6,403 nt of DNA from Bacteroidales bacterium (GTDB lineage: Bacteria > Bacteroidota > Bacteroidia > Bacteroidales > UBA1402): contig DOBD01000197.1 in NCBI GenBank assembly GCA_003506275.1, positions 1-6,403 of the forward strand. The letters run 5' to 3'. Under the pieces are notes generated by a model. It was not told the origin of the DNA. It worked only from the letters and a program-made list of their open reading frames with translations, and did no database searches. A program made the translations under genes and the position numbers. The first letter of the stretch is position 1; every line of letters begins with the position of its first letter. Of this stretch, positions 1-6,403 are shown one piece after another.

Positions 1-17
1 GGTGGCAACCCTTGGCG

Positions 18-30
18 GGATGCCATCCCT
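18..30. repeat. Short palindrome and direct repeat past the putA stop codon
   Basis: GGGATG and CATCCC around a single C form an almost complete palindrome at about 17-29, 13 bases past the putA stop. The ten-base word GATGCCATCC inside it (19-28) recurs at 45-54, within the last codons of putA. No T-run follows on the minus strand, so this is not a standard intrinsic terminator. Confidence 0.3.
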
Positions 31-41
31 CTCGTGGAAAT

Positions 42-3000
42 TCAGATGCCATCCTTTGGCTCCTCGGTGATGCTGCCGTAGCGGTGATACTCAAAGGAAA
101 TACTTTGTTCCTTCAGGTAGTGGAGCATTTCCAACCGACCTTCCACCACCGGTTTGGCGGTAGCTATGTACATACCCAGCTCAGCGGCCTTTTCATAGTA
201 AGCTTTGGGAATGTCGGGGGAACACGTACGGATGCGGTCGTATGAACCCATCGAAGCCAGGAATTCCTCGTCCGACTCCATTTTGAACGCCACATCTCTC
301 CCATAAAATCCCCTCAGATCCATATACTTGGGATCTCCCGGCTGCATACTCAACGCCATGGGAGTCCTGACCTGCGCCGAAGCCAACATCACCATCAACG
401 CATCTTCCAGGGTATCATGGGGAAAGAGACGCAAGACCATCTGGGAAACAGACAAGTACCTGAACGTATTCCGTTCACCCATCAGGTTGTTGATGTCCTT
501 TTCTACCGAGAACACCTTGTCGTATTGCACGGCGTAACTGTTAACCGCTTTGTAGAGGCGTGACCTGACCTTGGGTTCTGCCCGTTTGCGCAGGAACTCC
601 AGCAAGTCAATCAAGCCTACCAGGGCGTCGGCCCCTCTTTTGGTCAGGGTAGTGTTGGTAACGGGTAGTTCCTCCACATCTACGAAGCAAGATACGTAAT
701 TTGGACCCCCCGCTTTGATACCACCGCCAAAGGCCGAACGTTTCATGCCGCCGAAGGGCTGACGATTGACGATGGCACCGGTAATACCCCTATTGATGTA
801 CAAGTTACCGGCCTGCATCCAGAATTTCCAGTAAGCTTGTTCCTTTTCATCCAGGCTCTGAAGACCGGCGGTCAGCCCATATTCGGAAGCATTCATCAAT
901 TCGACACCCTCTTTCAGGTTTTCGATGCAGACCACAGCCAACAGGGGGCCAAACAATTCGTTCCTGAAGGTGTAGCTGTCAGGCTTGACACCCCATTTTA
1001 CGCAGGGTTTGAGGATGTAACGCCGCTCATCCAGGAATTCAGGCGCGACCAGCCAGCTTTCACCGGGTTCCAGGTGTTCGATGGCGTGCAGCAGTTTGTC
1101 GTTTTTGTTGGTAATCATGGGGCCGACAATGGTGCCACCTTTCCAGGCACTGCCCGTTTGCAGGCTGGTGACGGCATCGTGCAACTTAGCCTTGAAATCA
1201 GGGTCATTATACACGGATTTTTCCACCAGGAACAAGGAGCAAGCCGAGCACTTCTGTCCGGCGTTGCCAAAGGCCGACGTCACGACATTCTGAATAGCAT
1301 GATCCCTGTCACCACTGGCTGTCAGAATGATGGCGTTCTTGCCGCCGGTTTCGGCCGACAAGGGACAGGTCGGATTGTTTTTCAATAAGCGGAAAGCCGT
1401 ATCCGTCCCTCCAGTCAGGATGATGTGACGAATGGCTGGGTGTTTGGTCAAATAATTCAACGGTTCGCGACCATCGGTGCATACCACCTGCAGGGCATCT
1501 TTGGGCACACCAGCCTCCCAGAAGCACTGAGCGAAGGCCCATGCGACCGGAAGCGCCACGGTGGCCGGCTTCAGAATGACACTGTTGCCGGCTGCCAGGG
1601 AAGCAGCCACCCCACCCACCGGGATGGCCAGGGGGAAGTTCCAGGGAGGTATCACCAGAATGACCCCCTTGGCTTTGATGGAGACCGTCTTCAACTCCTC
1701 GAACGATTGCATGGAAGTGGGGTAAAAACGACAAAAATCGATGGCTTCGGACACTTCCACATCACCTTCCAGAAAGGTTTTACCGGTTATGGCCGACATG
1801 CAACCGATCAAGTCGCCACGGTTGTTGCTCAGGTTCATGGCCACCGCGTGCAGGATGCGGTTGCGAGCATCGAGGGCTGTCTGTCGCCACCCGGATGCGT
1901 CCGTCACAGCTGTTTCCACCATGGCTTGCACTTGCTCCAGATTGGACAGACTGGCTTCACAGACGCAGACTTCTTCGGTCTGACTCCTATCCATGTAACG
2001 GTGAGTCCTTGCGGAGATGAAGGTCTTGTCACCCACTTGTATGGGTATGTGATAAGGCTCATTGGCGGGGTGTTTCATCCAGCGCTGCCTGATTTCGTCG
2101 GCCCATTGACGGTTGGCCTTGAGGTCAAAGTTGGTATCGGGTTCGTTTTTGAACGTGTTGGTATCGTCGATGGGCGGCTGTTGGGGTTGGCGTCTGTCCT
2201 GCTGCCTGAACACACGCCCTTCCATGCTATCCTTCAAGGCAAAGGCTTCAAGAAACTGGTTTTTCAGGTAATTCCATTGCTTGCTGTCGTAGGTCAGGTT
2301 GAACGAATAGCTCAGGAAGTTTTCCTTGCCGGTATTCTCGTCCATACGGCGTACCAAATAGGACACGGCATTGAGAAAATGCTCGTTTTTAACCACGGGC
2401 GTGTACAGGATGATCTGCCTGTCCAGGTGACGGAACACACGTGGCAGGTGGTTGGCCATTCCTTCCAACATCTCAAACGTCACGTAATCGGTCACGTTAT
2501 TTTTTTGACTCAAAAGATACGCATAACCAATGCTGAAAAAGTTGTGCGAAGCGACTCCCACGTGCAGCACCTTGGCGTTTTCAGGCAGTAATGCCCTGTC
2601 AAGCACATGCAGGTAATTGGCATCGACTTCCACCTTACTGCTTAAGACCGGATTGGGCCATCCTTTAAGGGAAGACACGATACTTTCCATCTGCAGGTTG
2701 GCACCCTTAACCAGACGCATCTTCAATGGCGCTCCACCCTCGGCTACCCGCTTATGGGCAAACTCCAACAATTCGGATTGAAACAACCAGGCGTCAGGCA
2801 GGTATGCCTGGACCACGATACCTGCTGTGTATTGTTTGAATTCAGGTTGACTGAGCACCGTCTTGAACACATCCAGGGTCAACTCAGTGTCCTTGTATTC
2901 CTCCATGTCCAGGTTGACAAACTTGGGACTGGCCACCCCCTTTTCATCCACATACGGGTGTTGGATGGCCTGCCGATAGATAGCGGCCAGGCGTTCACAC

Positions 3001-3593
3001 AAGTCCACCTTATTCTGGGCATAATTCAAGGGATTGATTTGAGCGTAAATACCCGATATTTTGATGGAAATATAGTTTATCTTGGGATCGGTCAGCGCTT
3101 CCAGGTAATGATGGTAGCGGTGATTGGCCTCGCCATCACCCAGCACCACTTCACCCAATAAATTGACGTTCTGACCAATGTTTTCGCTTTGACGGGTACT
3201 CAGATGCCTGGTTAAAAAAGAGGCTTTTTCGTTGATGATGACTTTGGACGTGTCGGCGCGCAACCGGTATTTGAAAATGGGCACCGAAATGAAATCAAAC
3301 CAATAGCCAAAAGTGGTAAATAATTTAAGCAGAAAGGCGTCAGTGGAATTGAAAAAAGATGGTACCCCGTATTGATCAATGAGTTGCTTCATACGCTTGG
3401 CCAATTTGCGGCTGTCCCTTATTTGAGACGACTCATCGAGCATTTTCGACAAGAGCGTCTTGTCGTTGGGGTTTTGAATGAGGATGGCGTATTTTTTTTG
3501 TTCCTTCCGTTCGTCTTCAGAGATTTCCTGTTCGGCCTTCCGTAAAAAATCACTGGCCCATTCCAGGACTTCTGTTGTGGTAATGTGTTCCAT
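42..3593 (-). CDS. putA: Bifunctional proline dehydrogenase / L-glutamate gamma-semialdehyde dehydrogenase (PutA family, no DNA-binding domain)
   Basis: This enzyme oxidises proline to P5C with FAD, then glutamate semialdehyde to glutamate with NAD. The proline dehydrogenase barrel spans about residues 120-435. Visible motifs are VNLLGE 143-148, K178 in IKIS, D229 in NLDMEE, Q262 and Y264, RLVKGA 293-298, ASHN 348-351, L376 in FEMLEGM, Y397, and the substrate-carboxylate pair R415/R416 in YLVRRMDEN. A Gln/Pro-rich linker lies near 460-500. The aldehyde dehydrogenase part (about 525-975) shows PPWNF 649-653 with oxyanion-hole N652, general base E748 in ETGGKN, nucleophile C782 in GQKCSA, E879 in ELFGP, QPFGG 945-949 and KAGGPNY 960-966. 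The last roughly 200 residues match the C-terminal lid domain of long PutAs: GERNTF 1039-1044 and VEGRLEMLHYLKEQ 1150-1163. The N-terminal ribbon-helix-helix repressor domain of E. coli PutA is absent, so it is probably not an autoregulator. E. coli Tyr437 is replaced by N299. The first Met (3593) is used; no Shine-Dalgarno precedes it. The frame is intact. Confidence 0.96.
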   Translation of the reverse strand: MEHITTTEVLEWASDFLRKAEQEISEDERKEQKKYAILIQNPNDKTLLSKMLDESSQIRDSRKLAKRMKQLIDQYGVPSFFNSTDAFLLKLFTTFGYWFDFISVPIFKYRLRADTSKVIINEKASFLTRHLSTRQSENIGQNVNLLGEVVLGDGEANHRYHHYLEALTDPKINYISIKISGIYAQINPLNYAQNKVDLCERLAAIYRQAIQHPYVDEKGVASPKFVNLDMEEYKDTELTLDVFKTVLSQPEFKQYTAGIVVQAYLPDAWLFQSELLEFAHKRVAEGGAPLKMRLVKGANLQMESIVSSLKGWPNPVLSSKVEVDANYLHVLDRALLPENAKVLHVGVASHNFFSIGYAYLLSQKNNVTDYVTFEMLEGMANHLPRVFRHLDRQIILYTPVVKNEHFLNAVSYLVRRMDENTGKENFLSYSFNLTYDSKQWNYLKNQFLEAFALKDSMEGRVFRQQDRRQPQQPPIDDTNTFKNEPDTNFDLKANRQWADEIRQRWMKHPANEPYHIPIQVGDKTFISARTHRYMDRSQTEEVCVCEASLSNLEQVQAMVETAVTDASGWRQTALDARNRILHAVAMNLSNNRGDLIGCMSAITGKTFLEGDVEVSEAIDFCRFYPTSMQSFEELKTVSIKAKGVILVIPPWNFPLAIPVGGVAASLAAGNSVILKPATVALPVAWAFAQCFWEAGVPKDALQVVCTDGREPLNYLTKHPAIRHIILTGGTDTAFRLLKNNPTCPLSAETGGKNAIILTASGDRDHAIQNVVTSAFGNAGQKCSACSLFLVEKSVYNDPDFKAKLHDAVTSLQTGSAWKGGTIVGPMITNKNDKLLHAIEHLEPGESWLVAPEFLDERRYILKPCVKWGVKPDSYTFRNELFGPLLAVVCIENLKEGVELMNASEYGLTAGLQSLDEKEQAYWKFWMQAGNLYINRGITGAIVNRQPFGGMKRSAFGGGIKAGGPNYVSCFVDVEELPVTNTTLTKRGADALVGLIDLLEFLRKRAEPKVRSRLYKAVNSYAVQYDKVFSVEKDINNLMGERNTFRYLSVSQMVLRLFPHDTLEDALMVMLASAQVRTPMALSMQPGDPKYMDLRGFYGRDVAFKMESDEEFLASMGSYDRIRTCSPDIPKAYYEKAAELGMYIATAKPVVEGRLEMLHYLKEQSISFEYHRYGSITEEPKDGI

Positions 3594-3702
3594 GCTACTA
3601 TGAATTATTCGTTTTCAATGCTATGATGCAAGCGTGTTAAAAAGTTGCCCGAATATATTTTATTTGACGATGCTGGACGTACAACAATTATCCATAAGAA
3701 TA

Positions 3703-3734
3703 CAAAAATACTCCAATCTATCCTGCATAGTCAA
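3703..3734 (-). promoter_or_regulatory. Candidate Bacteroidota-type promoter for putA
   Basis: On the minus strand TTG (3734-3732) is followed after 21 bases by TATTTTTG (3710-3703), an exact match to the TAnnTTTG -7 element used by the primary sigma factor of Bacteroidota. Transcription would start near 3696, giving a putA leader of about 100 bases. Motif and spacing are seen directly; function is inferred. A weaker alternative, TAGCATTG at 3623-3616, lies closer to the start codon. Confidence 0.45.
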
Positions 3735-3740
3735 GCGCTT

Positions 3741-3774
3741 CAGCAAGAACAAGCATGAATGAGCAATTCTTCTG
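3741..3774. repeat. Imperfect inverted repeat in the middle of the intergenic region
   Basis: The left arm CAGCAAGAA (3741-3749) pairs with TTCTTCTG (3767-3774), giving eight pairs with one bulged C and a loop of 17 bases. It lies between the two promoter candidates and just upstream of the putA -33 element as read on the minus strand. It could be a regulator site, but the long loop and modest stem also fit chance. Confidence 0.2.
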
Positions 3775-3809
3775 CCCGACTGACCTTTTTTTGGTGGTGC
3801 AGAGGTTGG

Positions 3810-3822
3810 AACTCTTTGAGTT
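3810..3822 (+). repeat. Small hairpin AACTC-TTT-GAGTT
   Basis: A perfect five-base stem with a three-base loop is followed by two more T. The stem has only two G-C pairs, so it is too weak to be called a terminator with confidence. Its loop and right arm overlap the TTTG of the carB promoter candidate. Confidence 0.25.
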
Positions 3823-3845
3823 TTCATGCTTTTTCGCTTTCTTTG
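3815..3845 (+). promoter_or_regulatory. Candidate Bacteroidota-type promoter for carB
   Basis: TTTG at 3815-3818 is followed after 19 bases by TTTCTTTG at 3838-3845, which matches TAnnTTTG except for T in place of A at the second base. Transcription would begin near 3852, leaving a leader of about 50 bases that contains the inverted repeat at 3859-3875. The region is T-rich, so a chance match is quite possible. Confidence 0.3.
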
Positions 3846-3858
3846 CTGCCGATTTCTC

Positions 3859-3875
3859 GTAGTGGTGATCACTAC
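3859..3875 (+). repeat. Perfect inverted repeat just upstream of carB
   Basis: The arms GTAGTG (3859-3864) and CACTAC (3870-3875) flank the five-base spacer GTGAT. The centre also contains the eight-base palindrome GTGATCAC (3865-3872), so the site can be read as a DNA operator or as an RNA hairpin. It ends 29 bases before the carB start and lies just downstream of the carB promoter candidate. A regulatory role is inferred from position only. Confidence 0.4.
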
Positions 3876-3904
3876 CTTTCTGACCCAAAAAACGATGAAT
3901 TTTT

Positions 3905-6403
3905 ATGCAGACAGACATTCAAAAAGTCCTGGTCCTAGGGTCAGGTGCGCTCAAAATTGGACAAGCGGGCGAATTTGATTATTCAGGCTCTCAAGCACTG
4001 AAGGCTTTGCGCGAAGAAGGCATCCGCTCGGTGCTCATCAACCCCAACATCGCCACTATCCAGACCTCAGATGGCATTGCCGACACTGTCTATTTCCTGC
4101 CCATCACCCCTTATTTTGTGGAAGAAGTCATTAAAAAGGAAAAGCCTAACGGCATCCTGCTGGCTTTCGGCGGACAAACAGCCTTGAACTGCGGTACCGA
4201 ACTCTATCAAAAAGGCATCTTGCAACAGTACGGTGTGCAGGTACTGGGCACATCCGTTGAGGCCATCATGTACACCGAAGACCGCGACCTCTTCGTCAAG
4301 AAGTTGAACGAAGCGTCCATCAAAACCCCTGTCAGCCAGGCGGTCACCACGGTCGAAGACGCCATCAAAGCGGCCAACACCATCGGTTTCCCCGTCATGG
4401 TACGTTCAGCCTACGTGTTGGGAGGTATGGGCAGCGGCATCGCTGAAAACCAGGAACAATTCCTGAAGTTGGCCCATAACTCTTTATCCTTTGCCCCACA
4501 GATTCTGGTGGAAGAATCCCTCAAAGGATGGAAGGAAATCGAATTCGAGGTCATCCGTGATAAAAACGACCACTGCTTCACGGTGGCCAACATGGAAAAC
4601 GTCGACCCCCTGGGTATCCACACGGGTGAATCCATCGTGGTCGCTCCCACTTGCTCGCTCAACCAGTATCAAATCGATTTGCTCGTCAACTTGTCCACCA
4701 AGTGCATCCGCCACTTGGGCATCGTAGGCGAATGCAACATCCAATATGCCTTCAACGCTGAGACCAACGACTACCGCGTCATCGAGGTCAACGCCCGATT
4801 GAGCCGTTCATCCGCCCTGGCATCCAAAGCCACCGGTTACCCCCTGGCTTTTGTGGCCGCCAAATTGGCCCTGGGGTATGGTCTCGATGAAATCGGCGAG
4901 ATGGGTACCACCAACTCAGCGTATGTCGCTCCTCAACTAGACTACATCATCTGCAAGATTCCCCGCTGGGACTTGTCGAAGTTTGTCGGCGTATCCCGCG
5001 AAATCGGCTCGTCCATGAAGTCAGTAGGCGAAATCATGTCTATCGGCAAATCCTTCGAAGAAATCATCCAAAAGGGCCTGCGTATGATAGGCCAAGGCAT
5101 GCACGGCTTCGTGGGCAACGAGGGTCTGACATTCAAGGATCTGGACACCGAACTATCCAAACCTACCGACCTGCGCATGTTTGCCATCGCCGAAGCCTTT
5201 GAGGCCGGCTATACCATCGATCGCATCTATGAGTTGACCAAAATCGACCCTTGGTTTCTGGGCAAGCTAAAAAACATTTTTGATTATTCGAAAGTACTTG
5301 GCGGTTACCAGCGTATTGAAGACCTTCCTGCCGATGTTGTGAAGGAAGCCAAACGCCTCGGTTTTTCCGATTTCCAGATTGCTCGTTTCGTGGAACGCCC
5401 CAACGGCAATATGGAAAAGGAATTGCTACACGTACGGGCCCACCGCAAAAAGCTAGGCGTCCTGCCTTCCGTGAAACGCATCAACACGGTAGCCTCCGAA
5501 CACCCTGATCTGACCAACTACCTCTACCTGACCTACGATGGTTCGGACCACGATGTCCCCTATTATAAAAACGAAAAATCCGTCATTGTACTGGGTTCCG
5601 GTGCTTACCGCATCGGCAGTTCGGTGGAATTCGACTGGTGCTCGGTCAACGCCGTACAAACAGCCCGCAAGCTGGGGTATAAGTCAATCATGGTTAATTA
5701 TAACCCGGAAACGGTTTCCACCGACTACGATATGTGCGACCGCCTCTATTTTGATGAGCTCTCCTTTGAACGGGTGCTCGACGTGGTTGACCTGGAACAG
5801 GCCAGGGGCGTTATCGTCTCCGTGGGTGGTCAGATACCCAACAACCTGGCCATGAAGTTGCACCGTCAAGCCGTACCCATTCTGGGCACTTCACCTCTTT
5901 CCATCGACAGGGCCGAAAACCGCCACAAATTTTCCAGCATGCTCGACACCCTGGGCATCGACCAACCCGAATGGCGCGAGCTGACCAGTATGGAGGACAT
6001 TCAATCCTTTGTAGACAACGTTGGCTACCCCGTATTGGTACGCCCTTCCTATGTCCTATCCGGTGCGGCCATGAACGTCTGTTACAGCGATGACGAACTC
6101 GAAGAGTTTCTGCGTATGGCTAAAAACGTATCCAAGGAATTCCCCGTGGTCGTATCACGCTTCCTGCAAAACGCCAAGGAAATCGAGTTTGACGCGGTGG
6201 CCCACAACGGCGAAGTGGTGGAATACGCCATTTCTGAACACATCGAATTTGCCGGGGTACATTCGGGTGACGCCACCTTGGTTTTCCCGGTTCAGAAAAT
6301 CTATTTTGAGACAGCCCGCCGTATCAAGAAAATCAGCCGTAAGATAGCCAAGGAACTCAACATCAGTGGCCCGTTCAACATCCAGTTCCTGGCCAAGAAC
6401 AAC
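3905..6403 (+). CDS. carB: Carbamoyl-phosphate synthase large chain, eukaryote-like (CPS1/CAD-like) type; 3' end beyond the window
   Basis: This cytoplasmic enzyme makes carbamoyl phosphate from bicarbonate, ammonia (normally from the glutaminase subunit CarA) and two ATP, for pyrimidines and arginine. The frame is open from ATG 3905 to the edge (833 codons; the family is usually about 1070). The first ATP-grasp half has [20 protein letters not shown] near residues 10-30, R127, R167 in [14 protein letters not shown] 208-213, and E294/N296/R298 in [15 protein letters not shown]. Residues about 395-550 form the oligomerisation region. The second half has [16 protein letters not shown] from 563, NPETVSTD 600-607, R713 in RPSYVLSG, and [13 protein letters not shown] from 777. 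The two halves share the internal duplication typical of CarB. Several motifs ([35 protein letters not shown]) match animal CPS1/CAD rather than E. coli CarB. The missing part is the end of the second ATP-grasp domain and the allosteric domain, so regulation by UMP, ornithine or acetylglutamate cannot be judged. No carA or fused glutaminase lies upstream. The leader lacks a Shine-Dalgarno sequence and is A/T-rich. ATG 3895 is in another frame and soon meets a stop. Confidence 0.95.
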   Translation, partial: MQTDIQKVLVLGSGALKIGQAGEFDYSGSQALKALREEGIRSVLINPNIATIQTSDGIADTVYFLPITPYFVEEVIKKEKPNGILLAFGGQTALNCGTELYQKGILQQYGVQVLGTSVEAIMYTEDRDLFVKKLNEASIKTPVSQAVTTVEDAIKAANTIGFPVMVRSAYVLGGMGSGIAENQEQFLKLAHNSLSFAPQILVEESLKGWKEIEFEVIRDKNDHCFTVANMENVDPLGIHTGESIVVAPTCSLNQYQIDLLVNLSTKCIRHLGIVGECNIQYAFNAETNDYRVIEVNARLSRSSALASKATGYPLAFVAAKLALGYGLDEIGEMGTTNSAYVAPQLDYIICKIPRWDLSKFVGVSREIGSSMKSVGEIMSIGKSFEEIIQKGLRMIGQGMHGFVGNEGLTFKDLDTELSKPTDLRMFAIAEAFEAGYTIDRIYELTKIDPWFLGKLKNIFDYSKVLGGYQRIEDLPADVVKEAKRLGFSDFQIARFVERPNGNMEKELLHVRAHRKKLGVLPSVKRINTVASEHPDLTNYLYLTYDGSDHDVPYYKNEKSVIVLGSGAYRIGSSVEFDWCSVNAVQTARKLGYKSIMVNYNPETVSTDYDMCDRLYFDELSFERVLDVVDLEQARGVIVSVGGQIPNNLAMKLHRQAVPILGTSPLSIDRAENRHKFSSMLDTLGIDQPEWRELTSMEDIQSFVDNVGYPVLVRPSYVLSGAAMNVCYSDDELEEFLRMAKNVSKEFPVVVSRFLQNAKEIEFDAVAHNGEVVEYAISEHIEFAGVHSGDATLVFPVQKIYFETARRIKKISRKIAKELNISGPFNIQFLAKNN

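Larger units (their letters stand above)
3594..3904. other. Divergent intergenic region between putA and carB
   Basis: These 311 bases separate the two start codons and are richer in A/T than the genes. I see no convincing gene and no tRNA or other RNA gene. The putA side holds a promoter candidate at 3703-3734. The carB side holds a weaker candidate at 3815-3845, an inverted repeat at 3859-3875 and a small hairpin at 3810-3822. Between the two promoter candidates lie an imperfect inverted repeat (3741-3774) and a run of seven T at 3786-3792. Both genes must be expressed from promoters here, since each gene's 5' end faces the other's. Confidence 0.85.

Noticed and set aside
1..26. Possible start of a next minus-strand gene (ATG at 26, reading MASRQGLP)
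   Set aside because: Only eight codons are visible, the purine-rich stretch is too close to the ATG for a normal ribosome site, and the ATG lies inside a palindrome; it cannot be supported.
837..1388. 183-codon plus-strand open frame opposite putA
   Set aside because: It is a shadow of the aldehyde dehydrogenase region and has no recognisable protein features.
1425..2591. 388-codon plus-strand open frame opposite putA
   Set aside because: It is antisense to a fully motif-supported PutA frame, and its translation shows no recognisable domain; long antisense frames are a common effect of codon bias.
3659..3666. TTTATTTG as a plus-strand promoter -7 element
   Set aside because: No TTG lies at the proper distance upstream (the nearest is only 11 bases away), and it would sit about 240 bases from carB.
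3781..3795. T-run at 3786-3792 as an intrinsic terminator
   Set aside because: No G/C-rich stem lies directly before it, the nearest inverted repeat ends 11 bases upstream, and no gene ends here on the plus strand.
3660..3872. 70-codon minus-strand frame in the intergenic region
   Set aside because: It is Arg/Lys-rich with no recognisable motif, overlaps another open frame and spans the putA promoter candidate.
4484..4744. Overlapping minus-strand and plus-strand frames inside carB
   Set aside because: They lie wholly within the conserved CarB frame and have no independent start signal or motif.

Overview
The window holds two large genes transcribed away from each other, separated by a 311-base divergent intergenic region. 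The minus strand carries a complete bifunctional proline-oxidising enzyme of the PutA family (42-3593, 1183 residues). The plus strand carries the first 833 residues of a carbamoyl-phosphate synthase large chain (carB, 3905 to the window edge), which is cut off inside its second ATP-grasp half, before the allosteric domain.

The organism is most likely a member of the Bacteroidota, probably Bacteroidales-like. The reasons are the eukaryote-like CarB sequence type, the absence of Shine-Dalgarno sequences before both starts, and promoter candidates of the Bacteroidota form (TTG or TTTG, then TAnnTTTG about 20 bases further on). This assignment rests on recalled family features, not on a search.

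Layout: 1-41 is a short stretch past the putA stop with a small palindrome; 42-3593 is putA (minus); 3594-3904 is intergenic DNA with a good putA promoter candidate, a weaker carB promoter candidate and several small hairpins; 3905-6403 is carB (plus, partial).

PutA would oxidise proline to glutamate in two steps, feeding electrons to the quinone pool and making NADH. CarB makes carbamoyl phosphate for pyrimidine and arginine synthesis. Both touch glutamate/glutamine and arginine/proline metabolism, but the divergent layout does not prove shared control. No mobile element, CRISPR array, RNA gene or new defence-like system is visible. The points worth a second look are the CPS1/CAD-like sequence type of CarB with no carA upstream, a substituted active-site tyrosine in the proline dehydrogenase domain, and the structure of the intergenic region.
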